Source: Delphinus delphis
Taxonomy: Eukaryota > Chordata > Mammalia > Artiodactyla > Delphinidae
Direction: 5' to 3'
Assembly (NCBI RefSeq): GCF_949987515.2
Contig: NC_082688.1
Coordinates: forward strand, 78,620,731 to 78,684,730
Length of the DNA stretch: 64,000 bases
Numbering within the stretch: the first letter of the stretch is position 1; every line of letters begins with the position of its first letter. Below, piece by piece: positions 10,206-23,425 of the stretch. The position numbers and the translations under genes are program-made. Under the pieces are notes generated by a model. It ran no database searches. It was not told the origin of the DNA and saw only the letters and a program-made list of their open reading frames with translations.

Positions 10206-12650
10206 TCACAATACAACTTAATCTCCTATCCATTAAAAAATAGCAAAGACATCTGAAAAATATATACTATTACAAATTACACTAGATAAAAGCTATAATC
10301 CTTTTCTTGTTTTCGAGTAGGAATAGTAAATAAATATCAATGTCATCACTATAACCCCAAATACAGTAGCCTTAAAAATTAAAAAGGACATATTATTTCA
10401 CATCCTCTTTTGTTTTATTATCCAGATATCACTAATTAGAAACTATGTAAAAGCTTCACCTCTAAAATTTTCATATGATAGAATGTTTATTTCTAGCATA
10501 ACTGGTTCCAAACTAACTCTCCAACTATAAGTAACTATAAACCTTGAGAAAGTAAATATTCATCTGTAAAGACACAAGAAGATGGAGAATTAAGTGTTCC
10601 TAAAGGTGAAAACAGAGGTAGTAATGATGAAGAAATAAAGTGTATTAGATGAATTATTTCAAGTGAAATAACATACATGATGATTTACTGTATTTTAACT
10701 TAAAAAACACTGCCTATTTCTCAGATGAAATTGATTTTAATTGTATCCTTAGAGTATAATTTTCCTATTTAAAGCTCATTCTAATCCTATCTGGAAAAAG
10801 AAATCCATAGAGAAAGCAGGAATTTCATACAGAACAGAAGTTATAGCATAAGTTAAACTATAGATAGCTTCATAAATTGTCAATACTATTCTGTATAATG
10901 CCACCAAAAAAAAGGTAATTTGAAAATAAAATTTAAATTGAAAAAAAGAAAAAGTCTGCTCTCTACCCATGGGATGTTGTGGCTTTATATTCACACTGGA
11001 TAACATCTAAAAAGAGTTCTACGGGGGCATCATTATACACACACACCTGCATTTCTAAAATTGCTTAAGCGCTATGTCTAGTGGCAATTCGACTGCAACA
11101 TCAGGTGGTTTATTTTTAATTGCATTTGGTGTTCTCAGTGCTCTCAGTGACACAGAATCTGGTGTGTGAGCAATTCCATGCAGAAGCTATGTAATGTGAA
11201 TATTTAAAACCATTAACTACTTTTTGCAGTCACTGGGTCTTATACATAGAATCATTGCTTTGTTAAGGTGAATGCAGATATTTGTAAATTTGTATTCTAA
11301 ATAAATGATTCTCTTTTTATATTTTCAATTTAACACATGTTTACTGAGCACAGCTGGTACAAAGAGAACTGAGAAAATCAAAGGAAAATTGAATACAATG
11401 ATTATCCCAGCAAAGTTTCTAAACTCATAGTCCAATAAAGATAGTAGATATATTTCATCCTCATACTAACAATTATCAAAAGATACACAATGAAAAGAAC
11501 AGCAAGAAACTATCTACTGGATCAATCCACATCATTTCTGCATTCAGGCATAAGTTATTAATATCAAACATGAATAACAATAACATTCACTTGAAAAATG
11601 CACTTAAATGATCACAAAATGATTTTGTGGATTTCTTTAGATATAAAAATTGAAACTGATAGATTTAGGAAAGCTCTGGGTTAGAGCTACATTTTAGTAT
11701 TATTACAAGTCTTGATTTCTCATTGTTGAAAAATTCAAAACTTTGAGGTTGATAATTACTCAGCAGCCTCAAGACAGAAATAATTTATGAGCTATACCAA
11801 CTCATTAAGTTGTTTTATCTCTGAAATCATCATTTTTAATAAACTTACACAATACGGTTAGTACACGTCCTGGAGATTACGTAATAAAAATTATGGAGAT
11901 ATAAATACATAATTTCTCTTACATACCTCTTTATTTGTAAGTCCTTCTTCCTATTATTTTGCCTAATCATTAAAAATTATATAGACCTCTCTCAGAACTT
12001 GCATTTTTAGAATTTCTATGTGCTTCTTCTTTGAGGTCATCTAAGATACCAAAGTAAAATTCACGTTAGAAAAAAGAAAACTTAAATCACTTTTCTTTAC
12101 AGTATCTCATGCCCCAGACTCTTTTATATCTTTCCTCTAAATTGTTTCAAATCTGTCTCCCATAATTTGGGGCTATATTTTGATAATATCACCTTTCACC
12201 TGTGTAGTTATTTCAAATTACTAACTGCCCAGGTCAATTACTTCCCTATAAAAATGATTGCCTTACGTTTATTTTCCTGGATTCGGTGGAGTTTGAATTA
12301 ACCTCACATCTCCACTTTTGTCAGAATGATTTCTATGAGGTTAAATTTATCTTTTATCAAATAACCTTATTTTCCTCATTTTATGTAATACATATCTATA
12401 ACAGAAAATGTAGGAAACCCCAAAGAACTAAATGGACGTAGTAAGCTATGCATTGCCCAACTATCTTGAACCATCCCTTGTACATACAGTTCAGTACATA
12501 GGATATCAGTTTTTGCATATGTGTATGTGTGCATTTAATTTTCTACTCTGTTGTGTTTTAAATGAGTTCTACATAATACCCAAGGTAATATTTCTATATA
12601 ATTAGAGTTGCATCAAAGAGTGTAATAAATATTTTGAATCCTAAATAATT
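10206..12650. other. AT-rich non-coding stretch, nothing recognised
   Basis: No ORF above 76 codons, no clear repeat family and no splice-flanked coding segment. A short piece near 11335-11360 (tttactgagcac) resembles L2/MIR ends, too little to call. Confidence 0.5.
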
Positions 12651-12654
12651 TGGA

Positions 12655-12760
12655 TATAAATTACATATATGCATGCATCATACATATACAATGTGATATA
12701 CATATATACATATGCCATAAATATATACATGCATATACAATATATAAAATATCATATTGA
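12655..12760. repeat. Degenerate (CATATA)n low-complexity tract
   Basis: Alternating purine-pyrimidine sequence of ATAC/ATAT units, directly left of a reverse SINE. Confidence 0.75.
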
Positions 12761-12812
12761 GTCAACTAAGTCATTTCTTGTTTTATTTCCATTTGCTTTC
12801 TTTTTATTTTAC

Positions 12813-13011
12813 TTTTTTTGCGGTACGCGGGCCTCTCACTGTTGTGGCCTCTCCCGCTGCGGAGCACAGGCTCCGGATGCGCAGGCTCAGCGGCCATGGC
12901 TCACGGGCCCAGCCGCTCCGCGGCATGTGGGATCTTCCCAGACCGGGGCACGAATCCATGCACCCTGCATCGGCAGGCAGACTCTCAACCATTGTGCCAC
13001 CAGGTAAGCCC
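12813..13011 (-). mobile_element. CHR SINE, short form, reverse
   Basis: Full short-form body with T-rich left end and head at right, where gggaagccc has mutated to ggtaagccc. The flanks give only an imperfect T-rich duplication (ctttttattttact versus ctatttttattattt), so exact limits are uncertain. Confidence 0.93.
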
Positions 13012-15093
13012 TATTTTTATTATTTTTTAATGGAGAAGATTAACAAATTACCTATCAGCCATCACTACTGGTCATCCAATCATTCTTTATATATTCTTCC
13101 AATTATCACTTATCAAAGTTCCTTTCTGAAATACATTAAAATATCCATATGTGTATAGTCAGACCTGAAGTAAGAATGAAAGTATATGGAACACCTTAAA
13201 ATGTGTTATAAAACCAATTGTTTTTCTCTTTGGTTTTCCCTCAAACATCCTTCTCCCCTCCAAATGCAGGTAAGAACTCAAACTGGGTTCTTATTTGTAA
13301 TGATAAGCGTCATTCTGGTGGTCATGCGGCTACACGACATGAAGTAGCTATGATGAACCATGATTAAAAATGACAGGTGCAAAATGAGAAAAGTTTGCAC
13401 ACAAAACCCTCAGCTTTATGAAGGCTTCAGGTTTACCCATCATTGCAAAACCCTGATCTGCTGTAGCTCAAAACAAGGAAGGGAGTCCACCTGTTTTGCC
13501 TGAAGCAATAATTAAGATCAAATAAAACATGCTTTGCAACAGTAAGACATGACAAGCAGTAGAGGAAAAAGCTTTTTCAGCAATGGCAATAGAAGTCACT
13601 TTCTTCAAAAAAAAGAATCTAGGTTATTATCACGTTAAGCACAGTGGTAATAACCCAGCGGCAAATCGGGTTAAAGAAAAGCAGATATCAGCAGGTGGTA
13701 GAACAATATTTGCATTTTCACAGAATAAATAATTTTAAACATTCAGGTAAAATAAAGGGACAGAGGACTAATAGGAATATTTTGAGATATTTCCTGTGGC
13801 CATTATATCTTCTCAGTTTCTATGGCACTTCCTAAGCTTTTGAAGAAGCATGTTTGTTAAATCATAACTATCAACATCTGACAGGTGAGCTAGTTTTAAT
13901 GGGTTAATATTTTTTCAAACATAATAGATATATACATTTGTGAAATACCTATAATCACATTGTGCAATGTGGATGATACAGTTGCTTATACAAATTTTCT
14001 TTAGCTGAATCCTTTCGACATGAGATTAGAACACTGACTTAGTGACTGGAGTACACAGTGAATGACTCCACTCCATGCCGCCCGCTGAGTGAAAATGTAT
14101 TTATAATGACCATTCCATATCCTCTCCTTAATAAATCTTGTTTTTGTTGCCAGAGAAGCATAGGTGTGAGACATAACAAACTGCCACATAAAGGCATCAG
14201 TCTCAATGCCCAATCCTTTCTATAGATTCTAAACAACTCTGATAATTGGACCTAAAAAATAAAAGGTGCCTATGCACACAGATAAAAACCATGACAAGTA
14301 ACAGCATAATCGAATCAAGTCTAAACAGAACCTAAAATCTGAGGACTTCAAACTCCAAAATTTAAAAATAAATCCCCAATGCAAAGACATCACCACACTA
14401 TTCTTAGCTCGAAAACAGAAATCATAAAATATCTGCACAAATGAAAGATGCCTGTTGTCTATTCACATTAAGTAGAAGAGTAAATTAACACTTCCTAAAA
14501 TGTTAATTAATATGAAATTTAATAATGAATGTAATTTAATTTGAAAGTACAGAAAACAAAAAATAATTTGTTCACAATCCAATACATGCAGGATGACATT
14601 CTGAGTATTTGAGGCTTGTTTCTTTTCAATATTTTTATATGAACATGAGTTACAATGTGTAAAGCACCTGTTAGAGTTCCTGGTATATCCTAAGGGATCT
14701 GTAAGAATTTAAGTAAAAATATTCAGTAAAAATGAAATTTATATTTCTAATCATGAGGTATATATAATGTGGAATATACTTTTTAAAAAACTTATCTCAT
14801 TATAATCATTTTTATAAAAAAATAAAGACTGTATAACGTACATGTACGAAAGGGTAGAGAATAAAACAATCAGTTTTACTCTAAGATTTTTTATCCCACT
14901 TAAAAGAGATAAACACTAATCTATTTTCTTGTATATCCTTCCACAAATATCCTTTACATACCCCACATATATATTCATATGTATGTATACATGTTTGTGC
15001 ATGAATGCGTGTATTATATTTAAGCAGTAATTTTTAATTAAAAATCATTTGTATTTTTACAAACCAATGTTTCAGAGATACATCGTATATGTG

Positions 15094-15098
<5 letters not shown>
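13012..15098. other. Non-coding stretch, no gene seen
   Basis: No host exon recognised. The part at 13250-13540 is less AT-rich and free of recognisable repeats, which makes it a possible conserved non-coding segment (see findings). The rest is AT-rich with runs of TATA/ATAC near 14960-15020. Confidence 0.5.
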
Positions 15099-15139
<41 letters not shown>

Positions 15140-15140
15140 G
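15099..15140. repeat. (TG)n(TA)n compound microsatellite
   Basis: About 14 TG units followed by about 7 TA units. Both motifs are prone to length change. Confidence 0.92.
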
Positions 15141-15269
15141 TATGTATGATTATAGCTAAGTACCAATGAAAGAAGAAAATTCCTACTCTGAGAAAAGGTA
15201 TCTCTAAAAAAAAAGAAACTAAATCTATACTTATATGCCAAATACTGAATTATCCTCCCCGGAATATTC

Positions 15270-15525
15270 ACTATCACTACTTCTATTCAACTGGAGGAAC
15301 TACACAGTACAACGAGAGAAAGAATTAGACGTACAAAGATTGGGACCCAAAGAGCAAAGTTGTCATTATTATAAGATAGCATAACTGCATACATAGAAAA
15401 TCTAAAATGCTCTAGAAAGAAAACATGAGTATTGATTAATAAGTTTAGCAAAAATTTTGGGTACAAGGTCAACGTATAAAAATGAATTGAATCCTCTATG
15501 TGATTGGCAAACATTCTTTTAAGGA
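15270..15525 (+). repeat. Ancient L1 ORF2 reverse-transcriptase fragment
   Basis: By order of recognisable words it follows the L1 region around the catalytic FADD box, but with heavy decay: 'atagaaaatctaaaatgctc', 'aagtttagcaaaaat', 'gggtacaaggtcaacgtata'. It compares with the young copy at 5761-5850. No open frame remains. Confidence 0.65.
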
Positions 15526-16375
15526 CAAGACAGTAAATATTTTAAAGCCTTCGTGCACAACATGATCTGTCATAACTACTCAATTCTGTCGTTGTAGCAT
15601 TCCTTTGGTTCAGGCTCCACACACTGCTCCGTACTATAAGATTTCTATAAGTCTCTACTGCCTTAAATTTGTGGTACTATTCTGGTACTGTGTTCTATTC
15701 ACGTTTCCAAGTTTCCTGTCCCTACCTATTTTTGATACCAACCAGTTTTGTTTGTCTCACAATATAATTCAATCTGCAACGTATTTTTAGATATCCATTA
15801 ATATTTCTAGCCAGTTGATAGTACCTTTACCCACTTGCTGGATTTAATAATTTAGTGGGGTTTTTTCCCCTTGGTTTCACATACATTTATTTCAACAGAT
15901 GTCAGGGATTTTAAGCAGGTGGGATCGAACTGTCATTTTGAAACCATTAGTCTGGCTCATCAATTACTCATTAAGAAAAACACTTATGTTTATTTTCAGC
16001 AAAGAGAAATACTGTAAGATAGCCTCATTATCAGAGGCTGAAATGGCAAGGAGCAAATCTACTTGGCATCTAGTTCCTGCCTAATTTTACAAGCATATTT
16101 TGAGAAACTAATCTAATAATTCCTACACTGAACAAGGATATCAACCCAGTGTTAAATACTAGCATCTCCCTGCTCTTACCATTGCTGAAACACCTGTAGG
16201 AAACTGAGTGCAGAAGGTACAATCAGCTAAGACTTTGTCTGCAATACTCCATGACACAGAGACACTAGCTCTTTCACATGTGTATATTTTAGTGCCACAG
16301 TCATCTCAGAGAAGAAACTAGGTCATACAGAGCAGGTTCTCCCTAATTTCTGTCTTTCTGTAGTGACTTAAGAAA
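15526..16375. other. Non-coding stretch, nothing recognised
   Basis: Only chance ORFs of about 60 codons. No repeat family is clear. Confidence 0.5.
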
Positions 16376-16386
16376 ATATCAGCAGA

Positions 16387-16739
16387 GGGCTTCCCTGGTG
16401 GAGTATTAGTTAAGAATCCATCTGCCAATGCAGGGGACACAGGTTCAAGCCCTGGTCTGGGAAGATTCCACATGCCACAGAGCAACTAAGCCCGCGTGCC
16501 ACGACTGCTGAGCCTGCACTCTAGAGCCCGCGAGCCACAACTACTAAACTTGCGTGCCACAACTACTGAAGCCCGTGCACCTAGAGCTGGTGCTCCGCAA
16601 CAAGAGAAGACACTACAATGAGAAGTCCTTACACTGCAATGAAGAGTAGCCTCCGATCAAGGCAACTAGAGAAAGCCCGTGCTGAGCAATGAAGACCCAA
16701 CACAGCCAAAAACGAAATAAATAAATTTATTAAAAAAAT
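16387..16739 (+). mobile_element. CHR SINE, long older form
   Basis: tRNA-like head (gggcttccctggtgg), B-box-like ggttcaagccc, then the longer body with repeated 'ccacaactactga' units and an (AAATA)-type tail. Imperfect target-site duplications are atatcagcaga at 16376-16386 and atatcaggaga at 16740-16750. Divergence from the short-form copies indicates greater age. Confidence 0.94.
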
Positions 16740-17293
16740 ATATCAGGAGAAAGTGTGCTAAGCATGCTAATAAACTCATTCTTTTAAACTCTTAAAAGAA
16801 TGACATTGAAACGGTAACAGAAATCCATTCTGTTAATAGGATACATGGACAATTTTGGTTACCAGCAAAGGCATATAAGACATGGTCCAATAAACCACTG
16901 ACAACTATATTAGCAGTAACAACTCTATCCAGTCATGAAAACAGAGATTTTTATCATTTTCCCACATAAAACCCAAGGCTAAATGCTTACATTTCCAGTC
17001 ATAGCTAAACTGGGATGTACTGACTGGGCTTTGCCTGACCCTCTAGTCCCAGCATCATTCTTCTCCACGTAGCTGAACCCACTTGATCTCAACAGTAGAT
17101 TCTATGTCTCTAAATTTCTAGGATAACCCTCACTTGAGACAGAAAAGATGAAAAAGGCTGTGACCTATTATTCTGCAACTTTTCCTTTCCATACTTTGAA
17201 AACTCTTCAGAAAGAATATTTTTCTTAGTTTTTTTTCAAAGCACAACATTTCCCATTTTATTTATTTATTTTTATATGTACATATATTCAGTC
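16740..17293. other. Non-coding stretch between SINE and L1
   Basis: No gene or clear repeat seen. It becomes T-rich from 17220 towards the L1 tail. Confidence 0.5.
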
Positions 17294-20200
17294 TTTTTTT
17301 TTTAAAGATCTTTATTGGAGTATAATTGCTTTACAATATTGTGTTAGTTTCTGCTGTATAACAAAGTGAATCAGCTATATGTATACATACATCCCCATAT
17401 CCCCTCCCTTTTGCATCTCCCTCCCACCCTCCCTATCCCACCCTTCCAGGTGGTCACAAACTACCGAGCTGATCTCCCTGTGCAATGCAGTTGCTTCCCA
17501 CTAGCTATCTATTTTACATTTGGTAGTGTATATATGCAAATGCTACTCTCTCACTTTATCCCAGCTTACCCTTCCCCCTCCCCATGTCCTGAAGTCCGTT
17601 CTCTACATTGGCGTTTTTATTCCTGTCCTGCCCCTAGGTTCTTCAGAACCATTTTTTTTTTCTTTTTTACTTAGATTCCATATGTATGTGTTAGCGTACG
17701 GTGTTTTTCTCTTTCTGACTTACTTCACTCTGTATGACAGACTCTAGGTCCATCCACACCACTACAAATAACTCAATTTTGTTTCTTTCTATAGCTGAGT
17801 AATATTCCATTGTATATACGTGCCACATCTTCTTTATCCTATCATCTGTCAATGGACACTTACGTTGCTTCCATGCCCTGGCTCTTGTAAATAGTGCTGC
17901 AATGAACATTGTGGTACATAACACTTTTTAAATTATGGTTTTCTTAGGGTATATGCCCAGTTGTGGGATTGCTGGGTCATATAGTAGTTCTATTTTTCGT
18001 TTTTTAAGGAACCTCCATACTGTTCTCCATAGTGGCTGTATCAATTTACATTCCCACCAACAGGGCAAGAGGTTCCCTCTCCAGCATTTATTGTTTGTGG
18101 ATTTTTTGATGATGGTTATTCTGAACCAGTGTGAGGTGACACCTCTGCAGTTTTGATTTGCATTTCTCTAATGACTAGTGATGCTGAGCATCCTTTCATG
18201 TGTCTGTTGGAAATCTGTATATGTTCTTTGGAGAAATGTCTATTTAGGTCTTCTGCCCATTTTTGCGCAAGATTTAAGTTTCATTAGGTCCCACTTATTT
18301 CTTTTTGTTTTTATTTCCATTTCTATGGGAGGTCGGTCAAAAAGGAACTTGCTGTGATTTGTGTCATAGAATGTTCTGCCTATGTTTTCCTCTAAGAGTT
18401 TTATAGTGTCTAGCCTTACCTTTAGGTCTTTAATCCATTTTGAGTTTATTTTTGTGTATGGTGTTAGGAAGTGTTATAATTTCATTCTTTTACATGTAGC
18501 TGTCCAGTTTTCCCAGCACCACTTACTGAAGAGGCTGTCTTTTCTCCATTGTATATTCTTACCTCCTTTATCAAAGATAAGGGGACCATATGTGCGTGGG
18601 TTTATCTCTGGGCTTTCTATCCTGTTTCATTGATCTATATTTCTGTTTTTGTGCCAGTACCATACTGTCTTGATTACTGTAGCTTTGTAGTATAGTCTGA
18701 AGTCAGGGAGCCTGATTCCTCCAGCTCCGTTATTCTCTCTCAAGATTACTTTGGCTGTTAGGGGTCTTTTGTGTTTCCGTACAAATTGTGAAATTTTTTG
18801 TTCTAGTTCTGTGAAAAATGCCATTGGTAGTCTGATAAGGATTGCATTAAATCTGTAGATTGCTTTAGGTAGTATAGTCATTTTCACAATGTTGATTCTT
18901 CCAATCCAAGAACATGGTATATTTCTCCATCTGTTTGTATCATCTTTAATTTCTTTCATCAGAGTCTTATACTTTCCTGCATACAGGTCTTTTGTCTCCC
19001 TAGGTAGGTTTATTCCTAGATATTTTATTCTTTTTGTTGCAATGGTAAATGGGTGTGTTTCCTTCATTTCTCTTTCAGATTTTTCATCATTAGTGTATAG
19101 GAATGCAAGAGATCTCTGTGCATTAATTTTGTATCCTGCTAGTTTACCAAATTCATTGATTAGCTGTAGTAGTTTTCTGGTAGCATCTTCAGGATTCTCT
19201 ATGTATAGTATCATGTCATCTGCAAACAGCGACAGTTTTACTTCTTTTCCAATTTGGATTCTGTTTATTTCTTTTTCTTCTCTGATTGCTGTGGCTAAAA
19301 CTTCTAAAACTATGTTAAATAACAGTGGTGAGAAAGAGCAACCTTGTCTTGTTCCTGATCTTAAAGGAAATGGTTTCAGTTTTTCACCATTGAGAATGAT
19401 GTTGGCTGTGGGTTTGTCATATATGGCCTTTATTATGTTGAGGTAGGTTCCCTCTATGCCTGCTTTCTGGAGAGTTTTTATCATAAATGGGTATTGAATT
19501 TTGTTGAAATCTCTTTCTGTATCTATTGAGATTACCATATGGTTTTTCTCCTTTAATTTGTTAATATGGTTTATTACATTGATTGACTTGCATATATTGA
19601 AGAATCCTTGCATTCCTGGGATAAAACCCACTTGATCATGGTGTATGATTCTTTTAGTGTACTGTTGGATTCTGTTTGTTAGTATTTTGTTGAGGATTTT
19701 TGCATCTATGTTCATCAGTGATATTGGCCTGTAATTTTCATTTTGGGGGACATCTTTGTCTGGTTTTGGTATCAGGGTCATGGTGGCCTTGTAGAATGTG
19801 TAGGAGTGTTTCTCTCTCTGCTATACTTTGGAAGAGTTTGAGAAGGATAGGTATTAGCTCTTCTCTAAATGTTTGATAGAATTCACCTGTGAAGCCATCT
19901 GGTCCTGTGGTTTTGTTTGCTGGAAGATTTTTAATCACAGTTTCAATTTCACTGCTTGTAATTGGTCTGCTGATATTTCCTACTTCTTCCTGGTTCAGTC
20001 CCAGAAGGTTGTGCTTTTCTAAGAATTCGTCCATTTCTTCCAGGTTGTCCCTTTTACTGGCATGTAGTTGCTTGTAGTGATCTCTCATGATCCTTTGTAT
20101 TTCTGCAGTGTCAGTTGTTACTTCTCCTTTTTCATTTCTAACTCTGTTGATTTGAGCCTTCTCCCTTTTCTTATTGATGAGAATGGCTAACGGTTTATCA

Positions 20201-21020
20201 ATTTTGTTTACCTTCTCAGAGAACCAGCTTTTAGTTTTATTGATCTCTGCTATTGTTTCCTTCATTTCTTCTTCATTTATTTCTGAGCTGATCTTTATGA
20301 TTTCTTCTGCTAACTTTGGAGTATTTTTGTTCTTCTTTCTCTAATTGCTTTAGGTGCAAGGTTAGGTTGTTTATTTGAGATTTTTCTTGTTTCCTGAGGT
20401 AGGATTTTATTGCTATACACTTCTCTCTTAGAACTGCTTTTGCTGCATCCCAAAGGTTTTGTGTCGTCATGCTTTCATTGGCATTTTTTTCTAGATAGGT
20501 TTTGATTTCCTCTTTGATTTCTTCAGTGATCTCTTGGTTATTTATTTGCATATTGTTTAGCCTCCATGTGTTTGTATTTTTTACAGATTTGTTTTCCTGT
20601 AATTGATATCCAGTCTCATAGCATTGTGGTCAGAAACGATACTTGATACAATTTCAATTTTCTTAAATTTCCCAAGGCTTGATTTATGACCCAAGATATG
20701 ATCTATCCTGGAGAATGTTCTGTGTGCACTTGAGAAGAAAGTGCATTCTGTTGTTTTTGGATGGAATGTCCTATAAATATCAATTAAGTCCATCTTTTTT
20801 AATGTGTCATTTAAAGCTTGTGTTTCCTTATTTATTTTTGTTTTGGATGATCTGTCCATTGGTCAAAGTGGGGTGTTAAAGTCCCCCACTATGATTGTGT
20901 TACTGTTGATTTCCCCTTTTATGGCTGTTAACATTTGCCTTATGTATTGAGGTGCTCCTATGTTAGGTGCATAAATATTTACAATTGTTATATCTTCTTC
21001 TTGGATTGATCCCTTGATTC
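17294..21020 (-). mobile_element. L1 retrotransposon, reverse, 5'-truncated
   Basis: On the minus strand: a truncated ORF2 beginning inside the endonuclease domain (about 21020), reverse transcriptase, C-terminal domain, then the cetartiodactyl 3' UTR ending in the tail (T-run 17294-17303, then aaagatctttattgg). Compared with the copy at 44658-48029, about 150 bases are missing at 18265-18273, with a few unexplained bases at the join. I could not find a convincing target-site duplication. Confidence 0.95.
17675..21020 (-). pseudogene. L1 ORF2, truncated and frameshifted
   Basis: Reverse-transcriptase block 18627-19781 (384 codons) keeps the FADD box. The upstream block 19738-20265 is in another frame, so there is a frameshift near 19740-19780. 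Endonuclease remnants lie at 20273-20551 and 20581-20859. The C-terminal piece (17691-17924, with EYYSAI and LESVIQSEVS) is separated by the internal deletion near 18270. The start codon is gone. It is non-functional. Confidence 0.93.
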
Positions 21021-21480
21021 TTAGTTCTTAAGATGTAGTGTCTATTAGGTTCTTCCATTTTGTTGAATGATTATTGTTCCTAGTGCTAAAGTCCATATTC
21101 CAGTTACTTTCATGGTCCTCAATCAGCCTGTATTTAACACTTGTCTTCCTCTTGACAATCTGATCTCCAGGGAGCCCTACTGGGGAACTGAAGCCATTCC
21201 TGATAGATCTCTCCAAGGCCCTTGCTATATTCTGGGTCAGCTTTTCTAGGCTTTGAAATGTATCCTCTCTTTCCTAACAAAAAATGTCTAATGTTAGTCC
21301 TGGCTTCAAAGTAAGCATTGTACAATGGTGTCTTCACTTATAATAATAAATGTCTAAGACTAGATAAGTAAATCACATCTTGGAAACATCTTTATGATGA
21401 TAATATAAAATATATCACATAAATAATGTCAATAAAATCATTTGTAAAAACAAATTCTTACTAAGCATACTCTAATTAAA
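21021..21480. other. Unplaced segment at the 5' end of the reverse L1
   Basis: Moderately GC-balanced sequence (21070-21330) with three overlapping open frames of 60-67 codons, two of them on the minus strand. I do not recognise the translations or a repeat family. Confidence 0.4.
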
Positions 21481-21489
21481 CAATCCAAA

Positions 21490-22185
21490 AATCGCTCTCT
21501 TTGATATTTATCCAAAGGATTTGAAAACATATAGACAAAAATACCTATACACAGGTGTTTATATAGCAGATTTATTCATAACTGCCCAAACTTGGAAGCA
21601 ACCCAGATGTTCTTCAGTAGGTGAATGGATAAATAAACTGGTAAATCCAGATTATAAAATGTTATTCAGAACTAAAAAGAACTGAACTATCAAACCATGA
21701 AAGGACATGGAGGAACCTTAAATGCATATTACTAAGAGAAAGAGGCCAATCTTAAATGGCTATATACAATATGATTCCAACTATATGACATTCTAGAAAA
21801 GGCAAACTATGGAGACAGGAAAAATGTCAGGATTTTCCAGGGGTTGGTGGGTGGAGAGGCACAGAGGTAAACAGGCAGAACATAGAGGATTTTTAGAACG
21901 GTGAAAATGGTCCATATAGTGGCAGCATGTCATAATAAATTGGTTTAAACCCATAGAATGCACACCACCAAGAGTGAGCCCTAATGTAAACCACTGACTT
22001 TGGATGATAATGATGTGTCAATGTAGATTCATCAATTGGAAAAAATGTACCACTATGGTGGAAGATGTTGATGATGGGGGATACTATGCATGTGTCGGGG
22101 CAGGGAGTATATGGGAAATCTCTATACCTTCTGCTCAATTTTGCTGTAATTCTAAAACTCCTCTAAAAAACAAAGTGTGTTTTAA
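21490..22185 (+). repeat. Ancient L1 (L1M-type) 3' end
   Basis: Matches an old L1 3' end by recall: 'ttcataactgcccaaacttggaagcaaccc', then the 3' UTR ending 'gggaaatctctataccttct' and 'ctctaaaaaacaaagtgtgtttt' near 22185. No open frame. Confidence 0.8.
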
Positions 22186-23425
22186 AAAAACTGACTATAT
22201 GTCAAAATCCACCCCAAATCATACATCATTCATAAATTCTCTATCCTTTCCGTCCCACTAAACTGTAATATTACTTACAATGCTAAATATAATAAGTTTC
22301 ATTAATAACTATCAATTGAGAGAAAACCGTGTTATATGATCAGAAATCTAATTATTAAATAATAGAAATCGAATTTCAATATTTGAAGGTATGTCTAGTA
22401 ACTCAATAACACTATATTTCTAACTTCAGATACTACAAAGAATACATTTATTGAATAAAAGAAATATTTTTTCCTTGCCTGTCAGACATTTGAATGTCAA
22501 GTGATGATTCCAAGATATGTTAAAATGTTTATAAAGCAATCATGCCTCCCTCATAGCCTTGTTAATATCATTGGTTGGTCCATTTTAAACCTTTTTTAGT
22601 AAATGACAATAAAAGTTTGTTATTTCCTGTTTGAATAATAAAGAATTCTTAAATTTCTAGGGTGTGGAAAAAATAAGACTGTTTTGCATTATAACCTTCC
22701 CAGTGTAATGGAGTTTTCTGAGTCTGGCACAAAGTAATCATTTAGCTTTTAGAGCAGCAGTTTAAAAGTAATTTTAAAGTTAAGAGATACAGTAATAATG
22801 AAGATTATTATTGTGTAGTTCAAGTATTGATTTAATTAGGCATAATTTTATCAAGTTAATTATATTGTTTTATTTAATTATATAATACTTATTTAGCTAT
22901 ATTAATCATATTATATAACTATGTAATTAGCTTAATTAGTATACAATTATCATGACCATCACTAAGCATCAGCAGATATAGCCACAGATAAACACATTGT
23001 TCTAGGAATAACAGGTCAAAAGTAACTATAGACATATAGATAATATATTTGCAGAGGCCTGAAGCTCTGGTAAGAGCTCTTCTATGTTAAGATTAGCCTG
23101 TATTATCCCAAAGTCAGTGACAGTTCAAATTTAACATTACCAATTGAGACCTTGGCTGGAAACCTTGTAAATGTTAAATGATGTTCACTGGATATTAAAT
23201 AGAATCTATCCTTTGAACTAGGAGATTACCCAGTGTCCCTGTCTACCTTGATTAGAAAAAAATCTGTATCACCACACACTTCGAGCTATTTTTTTTCATC
23301 TTTACCACAGAGCTCTAAATTTTACTTTACAATTGTAATTATTTTCAGCTTTTTAATCCATTAACTCCTGCTTTTATATATTGTATTAATACCACCTTTA
23401 GGTTATGTTCTTGTTGATTTTAGGT
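22186..23425. other. AT-rich non-coding stretch
   Basis: No gene seen and no repeat recognised. It contains a dense cluster of TTAATTA-like words at 22828-22950 (see findings). Confidence 0.5.

Noticed and set aside
12669..13158. Overlapping forward frames of 112 and 133 codons
   Set aside because: Their central parts are antisense translations of a CHR SINE, and the rest is AT-rich flank.
17290..21020. Endogenous retrovirus because of the reverse-transcriptase box
   Set aside because: The FADD box, ORF2-type endonuclease remnants, poly(A) tail and lack of LTRs, gag or protease identify it as L1.
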